Assembly (NCBI RefSeq): GCF_003417465.1
Contig: NZ_QVMV01000018.1
Location: 1-59,227, forward strand
Length of the DNA stretch: 59,227 bases
Origin: Wenzhouxiangella sp. 15190
Lineage (GTDB): Bacteria; Pseudomonadota; Gammaproteobacteria; Xanthomonadales; Wenzhouxiangellaceae
Direction: 5' to 3'
The notes below the pieces were generated by a model. That model was not told the origin of the DNA. It worked only from the letters and a program-made list of their open reading frames with translations, and did no database searches. Position numbers and translations under genes: made by a program. Shown here one piece after another: positions 17,581-26,258 of this stretch. Each line of letters opens with the position of its first letter. Position 1 is the first letter of the stretch.

Positions 17581-18887
17581 GTCGAGTGACACGATGGATT
17601 TTTGCCGCGCTGGCGTTGTTGCTGACCAGTCAGCTCATGGCCAGTCCTTACGCGCCTGGCGAAGCGCCGGCCGAAGTCCTGCTGTTGCAGGGCGGCCGGA
17701 TCGTCACCATGGACCCGCAGCAGGGCGAGGACGGCGTTATCAGCGATGGCGACGTGCTTATCCGCGACGGCCGCATCGCCGCGGTCGGACGCTCGCTGCC
17801 GGTGCCCGACGATGCCGAAGTCATCGCGCTGAACGGCCGGCACATCTATCCCGGCCTGGTCGGGCTGGACACCACGCTCGGCCTGGTCGAGATATCGGCG
17901 GTGCGCGCCACCGTCGACACCGAGGAGGTGGGCACCTTCACCCCCGAGGTGCAGGGCCACATCGCCTTCAATGCCGACTCCGAGGTCATCCCCACGGTGC
18001 GATCCAACGGCCTGACGCATGTCCAGGTCGTGCCGCAGAACGGTCTGGTGTCCGGACGCAGCAGCCTGATGCACACCGACGGATGGCACTGGGAAGACGC
18101 CCTGGTCAAGGCAAACGACGCGCTGCACGTGCGCTGGCCTTCGCCGCGTCCGCGCTGGTCGTGGTTCGGCGGGTCTTCGGGCTCCGATCCGGTCGAGCGG
18201 GCCCAGCGCGAACGCCGGGAACTGCTCGATTTCTTCGACGAGGCGCGCGCCTATCACCTTCGGCGCTCGGCCGACGAGGAAACGCCTCGCGACGAGCGGC
18301 TCGAGGCGATGCGCGGTGTGTTCGGCGGTGACGTGCGGCTGTTCATTCATGCCGACGGCCTGCGCCAGATCGAACAGGCCATTCGCTTTGCCGAGTCCGA
18401 GGACCTGGCGTTCACGCTGGTGGGCGGGCGCGATGCCTGGCGTCTGGCCGATGAGCTGGCTGCCGCGGAGATCGACGTCGTCTACACTGCGACATTCGGC
18501 ATGCCGATCCGCGACGGGGATGGTTACGACGCTGCCTTCCGGGCACCGGCGATTCTCGACGAGGCGGGCGTGAAGACGGCGCTGGCCTACAGCGGCTACT
18601 GGGACACCCGCAACCTGGCGTTTGCCGCCGGCTACCTGGTGGCCCACGGCCTGGACCGCCAGACTGCGCTGGCCATGATTACCCGCACGCCAGCCGAAAT
18701 GCTCGGGGTGGGCGATGAAATCGGCCGTATCGCGCCGGGCTATTCCGCATCGCTGCTGGTAAGCAGCGGCGATGTTCTCGACTATCGTGAACATGCCGTC
18801 GAAGCGCTGTTCATCGACGGTCGCCAAGTCGATCTGGGTAATCATCACAAGGCCCTGGCCGAGAAGTATCGTCAGCGTCTTCGCTGA
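17577..18887 (+). CDS. Secreted amidohydrolase-like protein lacking the metal site
   Basis: 436 residues from MSRVTRWIFA; the ATG overlaps the stop of the preceding gene (ATGA). A signal peptide (IFAALALLLTSQLMA) is visible. The fold landmarks of amidohydrolases are present: ILLQGGRIVTMD-like start, GRHIYPGLVGLDTTLG, and the C-terminal IGRIAPGYSASLLVSSGD. But where active enzymes read D-x-H-x-H the sequence is GLDTTLG, and no HxxxE or SD site is evident later. This is the same state as the first half of its partner. It may be a structural or substrate-binding partner of the active half of the upstream protein in the periplasm. Confidence 0.83.
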   Translation: MSRVTRWIFAALALLLTSQLMASPYAPGEAPAEVLLLQGGRIVTMDPQQGEDGVISDGDVLIRDGRIAAVGRSLPVPDDAEVIALNGRHIYPGLVGLDTTLGLVEISAVRATVDTEEVGTFTPEVQGHIAFNADSEVIPTVRSNGLTHVQVVPQNGLVSGRSSLMHTDGWHWEDALVKANDALHVRWPSPRPRWSWFGGSSGSDPVERAQRERRELLDFFDEARAYHLRRSADEETPRDERLEAMRGVFGGDVRLFIHADGLRQIEQAIRFAESEDLAFTLVGGRDAWRLADELAAAEIDVVYTATFGMPIRDGDGYDAAFRAPAILDEAGVKTALAYSGYWDTRNLAFAAGYLVAHGLDRQTALAMITRTPAEMLGVGDEIGRIAPGYSASLLVSSGDVLDYREHAVEALFIDGRQVDLGNHHKALAEKYRQRLR

Positions 18888-18900
18888 TCGGCAGGGGACG

Positions 18901-18924
18901 CGCGCCGGCTGGCAAGCCGGCGCG
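18901..18924 (+). terminator. Strong GC hairpin after the amidohydrolase pair
   Basis: CGCGCCGGCT (18901-18910) and AGCCGGCGCG (18915-18924) form a perfect 10-bp stem with a GGCA loop, thirteen bases after the stop. The run that follows (ATGTTCATTG) is only weakly U-rich, so termination could be partly factor-dependent. Confidence 0.65.
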
Positions 18925-19053
18925 ATGTTCATTGAAATGCCGCCACATCGTCGGCGATAAGGGATCGCTGTTGTCGGCGCCCGGCGTGCCGTGATCGGCC
19001 GAGTCGGGGTGAGTCGTACTTTATGTGTCTGGATTGGTCTTGCGAACGAAGGC

Positions 19054-20556
19054 TCACATGCCATTATTGATGAGAGGGTGGAGTGCCGTCACTCGTGGCC
19101 TGATCGTTTGAGCCCCCGAATCCAGAATGCCCACATTATCTGAGATAAGCGGTACAAAAATCACTTCGCCGGATGGCGCCAATACTGCTCCGGCAAATGC
19201 AAAATTTCCGCTCCCATGCGCCGGCCCGGATGTGTAGGTTCCTGCTTCCGGATCGAAGATTCCTACTTGAGCAGATTGGCGAGGAGCAAAAACCACCTTG
19301 CCAGCAGGTGTCAGCGCAGCTCCCTGAAAGGCGCTCCCTCCCTGTCCGTGCGCCGGGCCGGCAATGTATGTCCCGGCTTCAGGGTCGTAGAGCCCGACAT
19401 GATCGGACTCGTGCGGCGTAAATATCACATCACCTGTGGGCGCCAGAGAGGCTCCGCGGAATGCTCCATCTCCTTCGTTATGCGCCGGGCCAGAATTGTA
19501 TGTCCCGGTCGCCGGATCATAGATGCCGACATGATCGGACATTCTAGGCGCAAAAATCACGTCGCCATTTGACGTCAGCGCTGCCCCGGTGAAAGCACCC
19601 TCCCCGGCACCATGCGCAGGGCCGGAAGTGTAGCTATTTGTCGCCGGATCATAGATGCCCACGTGCTGAGATTTATAAGGCACAAGAATTATCTTGCCGT
19701 TGGGTGCCAGTACCGCGCCAGAAAATGCGGACTCCCCCTCACCGTGTGCAGGTCCGGATGTATAAGTCCCGGTACCCGCATCGTAGATGCCCACATGATC
19801 TGATTGAGATGGTGCGAAAATCACCTTTCCGTCGGACGCCAATGCTGCTCCGGAAAATGCAGTCCCGCCCTCGCCGTGCGCAGGGCCGGGTGTAAAGGTG
19901 TGCGTTGAGTAATCGTAGATTCCAACGTGATTGGAGCCGAACGGTGCAAAGACAATCTGTCCCATAGGTGCAAGAACACCTCCCAGGAAACTATCCTCAC
20001 CGTGAGCGGCCCCGGGATGGTAAATGGGCTCAGTCCACGGCGTTTCATCGAACAACATTGACAGTGCATTGATTGCCCGTGCGGGATCAGTACCGACTTC
20101 GCTGATTTTGGGCAGCGTGTCATTAATGGTAATTCGATCAGCGATAATCGAGCTGACATCGAGGTTCGGGGGAACATTCATTGCATGAACCGCAGTTGGA
20201 ACAGATGTAACGCGCTGCCGTGGTGCAAGTGTTTTTCCTTCGACAACCACTTCAATCCATCGCTCGCCGTTCAAGACCTCTCCGAAATTTAACTCGACCT
20301 GGAATAGCCCATCTTCGATTGCGACATCGGAAAAGCTCTGGGTTGCGCCGACCTGGTCGCCGTCAACCCGGCTGTCATATAGGAGAAAGTCCATCTGCGC
20401 GGTGCCACTGAAGTGCCCGCCACCGTCGTGCAATTGACCTTGATAGGTAAAGGTTGAGCTTTGGGTTGTCGGGCTTTGGGCTACTGCCAGTCCGGAGATC
20501 CCGGATATAAGCCCAAGAACAAGAGTGTTTAGAAAAAAAGCTTTTATGTGCATCAT
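19054..20556 (-). CDS. Secreted seven-repeat beta-propeller-like protein
   Basis: 500 residues. Signal peptide MMHIKAFFLNTLVLGLISGI with cleavage after AVA. Residues 30-130 are a beta-rich domain starting FTYQGQLHDGGGHFSG, of a type common at the N-terminus of secreted repeat proteins. From about residue 176 to 483 there are seven tandem 44-residue units with the pattern TYTSGPAHGEG-x-AFSGAALAP-x-G-x-VIFAP-x-x-SDHVGIYDP. Seven such four-strand units suggest a closed seven-bladed propeller. The start is preceded by GGGAG. It follows the metzincin gene after 36 bp, so the two form an operon and both products are exported. Binding partner unknown. Confidence 0.8.
   Translation of the reverse strand: MMHIKAFFLNTLVLGLISGISGLAVAQSPTTQSSTFTYQGQLHDGGGHFSGTAQMDFLLYDSRVDGDQVGATQSFSDVAIEDGLFQVELNFGEVLNGERWIEVVVEGKTLAPRQRVTSVPTAVHAMNVPPNLDVSSIIADRITINDTLPKISEVGTDPARAINALSMLFDETPWTEPIYHPGAAHGEDSFLGGVLAPMGQIVFAPFGSNHVGIYDYSTHTFTPGPAHGEGGTAFSGAALASDGKVIFAPSQSDHVGIYDAGTGTYTSGPAHGEGESAFSGAVLAPNGKIILVPYKSQHVGIYDPATNSYTSGPAHGAGEGAFTGAALTSNGDVIFAPRMSDHVGIYDPATGTYNSGPAHNEGDGAFRGASLAPTGDVIFTPHESDHVGLYDPEAGTYIAGPAHGQGGSAFQGAALTPAGKVVFAPRQSAQVGIFDPEAGTYTSGPAHGSGNFAFAGAVLAPSGEVIFVPLISDNVGILDSGAQTIRPRVTALHPLINNGM
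19108..20031 (-). repeat. Seven coding 132-bp tandem repeats
   Basis: The propeller region of the secreted protein consists of seven units of 44 codons. They are similar at the protein level (GPAHG, FAP, DHVGIYDP) and still recognisable in DNA, for example GCGCCGGGCCGGxxxTGTATGT-like blocks every 132 bp. This is intragenic repetition and not a mobile or CRISPR repeat. Confidence 0.8.
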
Positions 20557-20592
20557 AGAGTGGCTCTCCCATCCGAGTGTCGGGCCGCAAGG

Positions 20593-23500
20593 CTACTCGA
20601 AAGCATCTTGGAAAATTACATCGCTCAGATCACCCGGCCCGAAGTTCCAGAGGGTGACATTCACCGACTCGGTTTCCTCGTTGGCATCATTGGACAGAAG
20701 GATGGTTCCGAGGAAGACGCCTGTTCCCAGGCCACTGGTATCCACTGAAACGGTAATCTCTGCGGGTGTCGTTCCCGCGTTCCTATCCAGGGTGATCCAA
20801 TCTTTGTCACCCCCAATACCAACTGTGAATGCGGACGCGGACCAGCCGATGCTGTCGCGTCCGCTTCGATTGTCAACGGTTATGGTCTGGGTGTCCAAGC
20901 CGAATGCCGGCCGGAACTGGAGATGATCCGGACCGTGCTCCAAGCCTGCGGTGAGACTGGGCAACAATGTCGGGTTTTCGACGACAAATACCGAGTCGAC
21001 GGACTGGAACACGTCCGCCACACCGTCGTCCACCAGCACCCCTATGTTGTGCTCACCAGGAGTCAATCCAGTCACGGTCAGTCGCTTTCCGCTGCCAAGG
21101 ATGCTGTCGACGCTCGAAGCCCAGAGGATCTGGTCGTCGTTCAGCGAGCCGACATTGGGAGAGAAGGCTTTAACCTCCAGCGTTAGCGTCTGGCTTTGAC
21201 TAACATAGGTGCCGCTGGCAGGTGAAATGATCTCAGCCGTCGGTGACACGGTTGACAGAGTAAATGTGCCGTCGGAGACATCGCTGCCCGTATGGATGCC
21301 GTCGCTGGCGGTGACCCTGAAGAGTCCCTGACTGGTGCTGGGCAAGTTGGCCCGGGGAATGGCCGCTTGGGTGGTAGCCAGATTGCGAGTGACAGGCTCC
21401 CAAGTCGTGCCACCATCGTGGCTGAATTGCACCCGGTAAGTCAGTGGGTCACCGTCCGGATCCGATGCGTTCCAGTCAACTTCAACTGGGTCGGTCGATA
21501 TTGTCTCGCCACCGCCGGGGCTTAGGACTTCAACGTTCGGCGGGTTGATTCCCGCGTTGACGGTGGCGAGTACTCTGGTGGAATCTTCGATTTCGACCCT
21601 CGCCGTCCCTTCAACATAGGGAACCAGTTCCGAGATCAACAAGGATACGTCCTCGGTAAAACCGGTGCCCGGCTCTGTTGGTCCGGAGCTCATCTCTTCT
21701 GGCGTAAACGCGTACCGTGCCAGCTCCTCACTGTTCTGGTCTCGCAAGACAATTTCATAATCGCCCGGCGTGCGAGGCTCAAGGTCTCCAGCATCGCGTA
21801 AAACAAATAATGGCTGAAGTTGGACGTCACCGGTATCCGGATCGATGCTGCCGTTGACCTGCAGTCGGTCGGTAACCCCAGTACTTTCTACTTCAGCCCG
21901 CGTCGCGGTGCCCGAAGGCTCGACCTTGCGCTGGATAAAGTCCATCACCCCGTGGTAAGTAAAATCACTGATCCACTGGTTGTCGCAGTAGGTCATGACA
22001 TCGGCCCAGGCCCAGCGGTAGACTTCGAATTCACGCGAACTGCTGCCGACGCTTTCAGGAGCCAAATCGAAGCCAAAGATTGCATCGTCACCGGATCGGG
22101 TGGGACTGATCAGACCAAAGTCATGCGGAAAACTTCTTCCTTTCTTGGCCCCGCAAAATTCTGCGTGGCGGCGTCCAAAGTTGTGTCCCAACTCGTGCGC
22201 CCCATACCAGTCGCCAAAACTGCCGTCGAAGTCCCACCCCCAGTTCGCGCTGCCGGTCGGTCCTGCGGCCACATTGCCACCGATTTTTGCCTTGCCACGC
22301 ATGCAGGGAATACCACCGCAACCGGCGGTGTCGGCCACCATGCCGTAGTAGCGTATGTCCTTTTCGTCACCCACCATGCCCGACCAACGGCCGGCATTCC
22401 GAGCTTCTTGTTGCAGGGATTTTAGAAACGAGTTGACCTCTTTGGCCTTCAGACTGAAGTCGCCACCTTCAACGCTTACATCGGCGAATGTCAGGCGCCG
22501 GCGCGTATACCAGATATCGGATACCGGATAGGCCCGCTCGAGCCACGAGACCATGTGATCCAAGTGGCTAAAGGACGTTTCCTGAAGCTCCTGGCTACCG
22601 CTGCCGTCATCCACTTCATAATCAATCGCGTATAGCACCAGGCCAATTCGGGGGACCCACTCGAAATTCACGTTGACTGATTGAGTATTGTTTTCGAAGT
22701 TGGATTCCGGTGGATAGCGACCCCGCCACCCTGTCTCGGGGTTGACTTCCGCGGTGAGGGTGACGATGCCCTGCGTGAAGTCGGTCGGCCAATTGGGCAG
22801 CCGGAACAGAAAAGCGTGATTGAGTGATGAACGCATGGGGGACGATTTCGCCACAATGTGTCCGGCATTTTCGTTGATGGGGTGCAAAACCTGGCTCTCG
22901 TTGCCGTTGTCGGCTGTGAGAGTGGCGAAAGTGCGAAAGCGGCCACCGGCCCTGTCCTCCACATGCACGCGCACGTAGGTTGGTTTGCCGGCCACCAGCC
23001 GAACACTGTTGTTTAAATCCTGGGTGCCCTGGGTGACTTCAACGGCTGTGACCGCCAAATCGGCTTCTACGTCTAGGTCCCAATTCACGCACAGGCGTGG
23101 CTGATTTCGTTCGCTGGACGCGTCTTTTGTCCGGAAGCGAGCAAGCGCCGAGAACCCGCCAGCCACGACGGCCAGGCCGTGGTTTGTCCGCGTGCCGGTG
23201 ATCCAGTCGCTGACCAGTCCGTCGGCAGTCCAGGACAGCCACCGGGGAGCGTCTTTCGCATTTGCGGAATCCAGGTTGGTCGATGAAATGCCGGGCCTGT
23301 TGTCCCAGGTCAGCGTATTCTCCGCCCAGCTCTCGTTGATCGCCCTAAGATGTGTCTGTGTCGTGCCATCTGTCGGGGAAATGTTGTTGAGATGAAGATG
23401 CAGGTCTGCAGACAGGATCGTGGCATCGGCTGGAATGGGATCGAGATTAAAGCGGAGATAACCGGTTCGGTTGTCAGAACCGACATCGCAGCAGTTGGTT

Positions 23501-23727
23501 ACCTCCAGATCTCCTGAATCGCCAAAGTTCTGGGCGGGATCCTGTCTTGACGCGAAAGTATCGGCCTCGGGATAGAAACATTGTGATGTGTCAGACAGGG
23601 CGGTTTCCTGCCATCCCAGTGCAAAAATCGCCAGGATGGCTAGACCCCCAAGCGGGCCGGAACTTCGGCCGGGGCCGAATCTGGTTCGTGTGTTGATGGT
23701 GCTTTCGATTGTCAGCATGATCGACAC
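20593..23727 (-). CDS. Large secreted metzincin-type metalloprotease with DNRLRE and Ig-like domains
   Basis: 1044 residues; GTG start, with an ATG nine bases later (23718) as an alternative. A hydrophobic signal (LGGLAILAIFALGW) is followed by a DNRLRE/CBM96-like module (about 50-200, with GYLRFNLDPIP and AINESWAENTLTWDNRPG). The protease domain has HELGHNFGRRH near residues 510-520, the three-histidine metzincin zinc site, and DVMTYCDNQW as its Met-turn. C-terminal to it are fibronectin/Ig-like beta domains, including one with WNASDPDGDPLTYRVQFSHDGG. The last residues are DVIFQDAFE, like an F-x-D-G-F-E tail seen on exported proteins of related bacteria. It is transcribed divergently from the STAND regulator and ahead of the propeller gene. 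Confidence 0.85.
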   Translation of the reverse strand: MSIMLTIESTINTRTRFGPGRSSGPLGGLAILAIFALGWQETALSDTSQCFYPEADTFASRQDPAQNFGDSGDLEVTNCCDVGSDNRTGYLRFNLDPIPADATILSADLHLHLNNISPTDGTTQTHLRAINESWAENTLTWDNRPGISSTNLDSANAKDAPRWLSWTADGLVSDWITGTRTNHGLAVVAGGFSALARFRTKDASSERNQPRLCVNWDLDVEADLAVTAVEVTQGTQDLNNSVRLVAGKPTYVRVHVEDRAGGRFRTFATLTADNGNESQVLHPINENAGHIVAKSSPMRSSLNHAFLFRLPNWPTDFTQGIVTLTAEVNPETGWRGRYPPESNFENNTQSVNVNFEWVPRIGLVLYAIDYEVDDGSGSQELQETSFSHLDHMVSWLERAYPVSDIWYTRRRLTFADVSVEGGDFSLKAKEVNSFLKSLQQEARNAGRWSGMVGDEKDIRYYGMVADTAGCGGIPCMRGKAKIGGNVAAGPTGSANWGWDFDGSFGDWYGAHELGHNFGRRHAEFCGAKKGRSFPHDFGLISPTRSGDDAIFGFDLAPESVGSSSREFEVYRWAWADVMTYCDNQWISDFTYHGVMDFIQRKVEPSGTATRAEVESTGVTDRLQVNGSIDPDTGDVQLQPLFVLRDAGDLEPRTPGDYEIVLRDQNSEELARYAFTPEEMSSGPTEPGTGFTEDVSLLISELVPYVEGTARVEIEDSTRVLATVNAGINPPNVEVLSPGGGETISTDPVEVDWNASDPDGDPLTYRVQFSHDGGTTWEPVTRNLATTQAAIPRANLPSTSQGLFRVTASDGIHTGSDVSDGTFTLSTVSPTAEIISPASGTYVSQSQTLTLEVKAFSPNVGSLNDDQILWASSVDSILGSGKRLTVTGLTPGEHNIGVLVDDGVADVFQSVDSVFVVENPTLLPSLTAGLEHGPDHLQFRPAFGLDTQTITVDNRSGRDSIGWSASAFTVGIGGDKDWITLDRNAGTTPAEITVSVDTSGLGTGVFLGTILLSNDANEETESVNVTLWNFGPGDLSDVIFQDAFE

Positions 23728-23856
23728 CGTGTGCTTGCAATTGAATGGACTGAACTTCCAGAGCCATTCGAACGCTTCGACGAACTCATTGTCGGTTTCG
23801 CGGATCCCTCCTCCCGACGCAGACTAGCCGCGGCAGACAGTCGAGTCAGCCTGATT

Positions 23857-23889
23857 TGCGGCCAAAATGCGGCCAATATGCGGTCAGCC
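23857..23889. promoter_or_regulatory. Three 11-bp tandem repeats, putative operator
   Basis: TGCGGCCAAAA (23857-23867), TGCGGCCAATA (23868-23878) and TGCGGTCAGCC (23879-23889) follow one another at an exact 11-bp period, about one helical turn. They lie in the 199-bp region between the metzincin gene and the divergent STAND regulator. A TATAGT hexamer (23894-23899) just downstream could be the -10 of the regulator promoter, so the repeats would cover its -35. Same-face spacing suggests cooperative binding by an oligomeric protein, plausibly the STAND protein itself through its C-terminal helix-turn-helix. Confidence 0.6.
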
Positions 23890-23926
23890 TTGCTATAGTT
23901 GACTTGAATTTTTCCAACGACCATCG

Positions 23927-26008
23927 TTGATGACCAGGTTGACGGAAAGCACCAGAGGTGGCACACCACGGTCGCCGGAGAGAACGGTTCGCCGCGTGCA
24001 GCGCCGGGCCAGGGTTCAGAACCTGGTCGGGCGCAATCGGGAAATAGCTCAATTTGCGGATCTGCTTGCCGCTGAACGGGCACCGTGCATCATCTATTTG
24101 CACGGTCCCGGGGGGATCGGCAAATCCAGCTTGCTGGAAGCCTTCCGGGTTTGTGCGCTCGAGCGAGAGCACTCTTTCGACTGTCTGGATGCGCGTTTGC
24201 TGCCGGCGCGGCCTGATGCGGTCCGTCAGTCGGTTGAACAGGTGGTGGCATCGACGAGAGTCGGAGGAAAGAGCCGAATTCTGGCTATCGATCACACCGA
24301 ACGACTCTCCAGTCTCGATGGGTGGTTGCGTGCCGAACTTCTGCCGAGCCTCCCGGCCGAGATCATTCTGGTCCTCGCGGGCCGGAACCGACCTGACGCG
24401 AGGTGGCACGCAGATCCCGGGCTGAGCGAATTGTTGATCGACGTGGAACTCGAGCCGCTGGAATCCGAGGCCGTGTCGGAGTATTTCCAGCATCGCAAAG
24501 TCCCCGAGAGACATCGAACTGCCGTACGGGATTTTGCGCGCGGCCATCCGTTGGCACTGGCCCTCGCTGTCGATCGGGTTTCAAGAAAACCGGACAAGCC
24601 ATTCGATGCCGCCGGGTCCCCGGATCTGATCCGGGACCTGGTCGAGTGGCTGCTGGGCGACGTAGACGAGCCCCGTCAACTTGATGCGCTGGCCGCCTGC
24701 GCGACGGTTCGGGTTCTGACTGAGCCCTTGTTGGCGGCCATGCTGCAGCGCAGCGACGTACACAGTGAATTCGACTGGCTTGCCGAGCAGCATTTCATCG
24801 ATCGGCAGACCAATGGCCTGGTGATTCATGACCTTGTGCGGGAAGTGATAGTGCACGAGTTGCGCCAGCGCAATCTCGAACGCCACCACGGGCTGATCCG
24901 GATTGCAGCTGCATATAGGCTGGACGGCCTCGAAAACGCCGGCCAATTGGCCGCCTTGCAGGCCATTGGCGAGACGATATACACCCTGCGCCATGAGCCG
25001 CACGTCAAACGCCAGTTCCCGTTCGGCGACGTCCAGTGCTACCCCGATTCGGCTAGCGCAGAGGAGATTCCGGCATTGCAAGCGGAGGTGGCACGCCTCG
25101 AGGGGGACGAGTCGGCGGACTGGTTCGAATATTGGCTCAGCCGCGAACATACCGAGCTGCTGGTGCTCCGTGACAGTACCCGGCAGCCGTGCGCAGTGGC
25201 AGTTAATATTCTTTTCGACGCTTCGGACCTCGCCACCGGTTCGGATGATCCCTGCGTGCAGGCCTTGTTCCGTTATCTGGATCGCCACGCGCCGCTACGT
25301 GGGGCAGAGCAGGTCATGCTGACGCGGTTCATGATTGCACACGGGACCCACCAGGCGCGGACGCCCGTATGGGCGGAGCTGGCAGCCCAACTCAACGGCC
25401 TCATGTTCACGCCCGGTATCGTTCTTCTGGGCTGGGCCTCGGATCTCGCTCATGACTGGAGCCAAATCGACAACACGGCGGATGCCTGGATTCTGCCCGA
25501 TACGGAATACGAGATCGGTGGCCGCAGTTATGGCATCACCGCCCACGATCTGAGACGCGAGCCAAGCTTTCAATGGGCGCACAACTGCGTCGAGCGCATC
25601 CTCCGCGACGGCGATGCACCGGAATTGCGACCCGCCGATGTTGTGCTGCTCGACATGAAGGCATTCGAGCAGGCTGTCGTGGACGCCCTGCATGGATTCA
25701 ACGACGACTCGCTTCTGGCGCATAGTCCGCTGCTGCACTCACCCATGTTGCGTCGCTACGGCAATCGTAGCGACCCTGAATCGCTGCGTAGCCTGATTCA
25801 GGCCAAGAGCGAGCGTCACTTGTCAGCTTCACCGAAACCGTGTTCTCTGCACGAGGCGCTGGAGCAAGTCTATTTCGTGCCGGCCGGGAAACACCCGGCG
25901 GCCGCCGAGAGCGTCCACGTCTCCGAACGCACGTTGAGACGCCGACTGCGGGCGGCCGAATCCCGGCTTGCCGAGGTCCTGTGGCAGTTCGACACCCAGG
26001 CGGATTGA
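23927..26008 (+). CDS. STAND-type AAA ATPase transcriptional regulator
   Basis: 693 residues from TTG 23927, with an ATG at 23930 that gives the same protein minus one residue. An N-terminal VQNLVGRNREIAQFADLL leads into Walker A GPGGIGKSS (60-68) and Walker B SRILAIDHTERL (near 120), followed by a winged-helix-like region (LEWLLGDVDEPRQ onward). The middle 350-600 is an uncharacterised sensor region. The last 60 residues contain SVHVSERTLRRRLRAAESRL, a probable helix-turn-helix. No TPR repeats are obvious. STAND proteins switch on ligand binding with ATP-driven oligomerisation. It is divergent from the metzincin-propeller operon, with the 11-bp repeats between, so it most likely controls that operon and itself. 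Confidence 0.8.
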   Translation: MMTRLTESTRGGTPRSPERTVRRVQRRARVQNLVGRNREIAQFADLLAAERAPCIIYLHGPGGIGKSSLLEAFRVCALEREHSFDCLDARLLPARPDAVRQSVEQVVASTRVGGKSRILAIDHTERLSSLDGWLRAELLPSLPAEIILVLAGRNRPDARWHADPGLSELLIDVELEPLESEAVSEYFQHRKVPERHRTAVRDFARGHPLALALAVDRVSRKPDKPFDAAGSPDLIRDLVEWLLGDVDEPRQLDALAACATVRVLTEPLLAAMLQRSDVHSEFDWLAEQHFIDRQTNGLVIHDLVREVIVHELRQRNLERHHGLIRIAAAYRLDGLENAGQLAALQAIGETIYTLRHEPHVKRQFPFGDVQCYPDSASAEEIPALQAEVARLEGDESADWFEYWLSREHTELLVLRDSTRQPCAVAVNILFDASDLATGSDDPCVQALFRYLDRHAPLRGAEQVMLTRFMIAHGTHQARTPVWAELAAQLNGLMFTPGIVLLGWASDLAHDWSQIDNTADAWILPDTEYEIGGRSYGITAHDLRREPSFQWAHNCVERILRDGDAPELRPADVVLLDMKAFEQAVVDALHGFNDDSLLAHSPLLHSPMLRRYGNRSDPESLRSLIQAKSERHLSASPKPCSLHEALEQVYFVPAGKHPAAAESVHVSERTLRRRLRAAESRLAEVLWQFDTQAD

Positions 26009-26190
26009 ACATCGTTCCATGACTCTCGTGAGCTCCGGCCGTTGACCGAGATCAGCTGCCTTTAACATCAATGTTTTGGCCGTTAGGACCGGGAGCGTAT
26101 CGACATCAAATCCGGCGTACGAATCGGTGTCCCAAAGCCTCCCCGAATCCTCTTTGAAATCAATAAGCTGGGGGTTTAGACTGGCTATAG

Positions 26191-26220
26191 CCATCGGTCG
26201 ATGGGGGTAAGGCCGGGGTA
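26191..26220 (+). promoter_or_regulatory. Shared upstream element, copy 1
   Basis: CCATCGGTCGATGGGGGTAAGG plus GGGG continues to 26220. A second copy is at 28724-28753 in front of the CocE-type gene, matching 25 of 30 bases. Both follow a TATA-like stretch (CTATAG here) by a few bases and sit in the leader of an exported-protein gene. It could be a common regulator site or leader element. Confidence 0.45.
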
Positions 26221-26258
26221 GATGGGGGCCATTACTCGACGGATGGAGGTGGGAGGCC

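Noticed and set aside
17571-19064. 497-codon minus-strand frame opposite the second amidohydrolase
   Set aside because: Shadow frame that runs through the terminator hairpin and shows no family motif.
19108-20031. Regular 132-bp repeats as a possible CRISPR or satellite array
   Set aside because: The repeats are in frame within a secreted protein, code for propeller blades and have no spacers.
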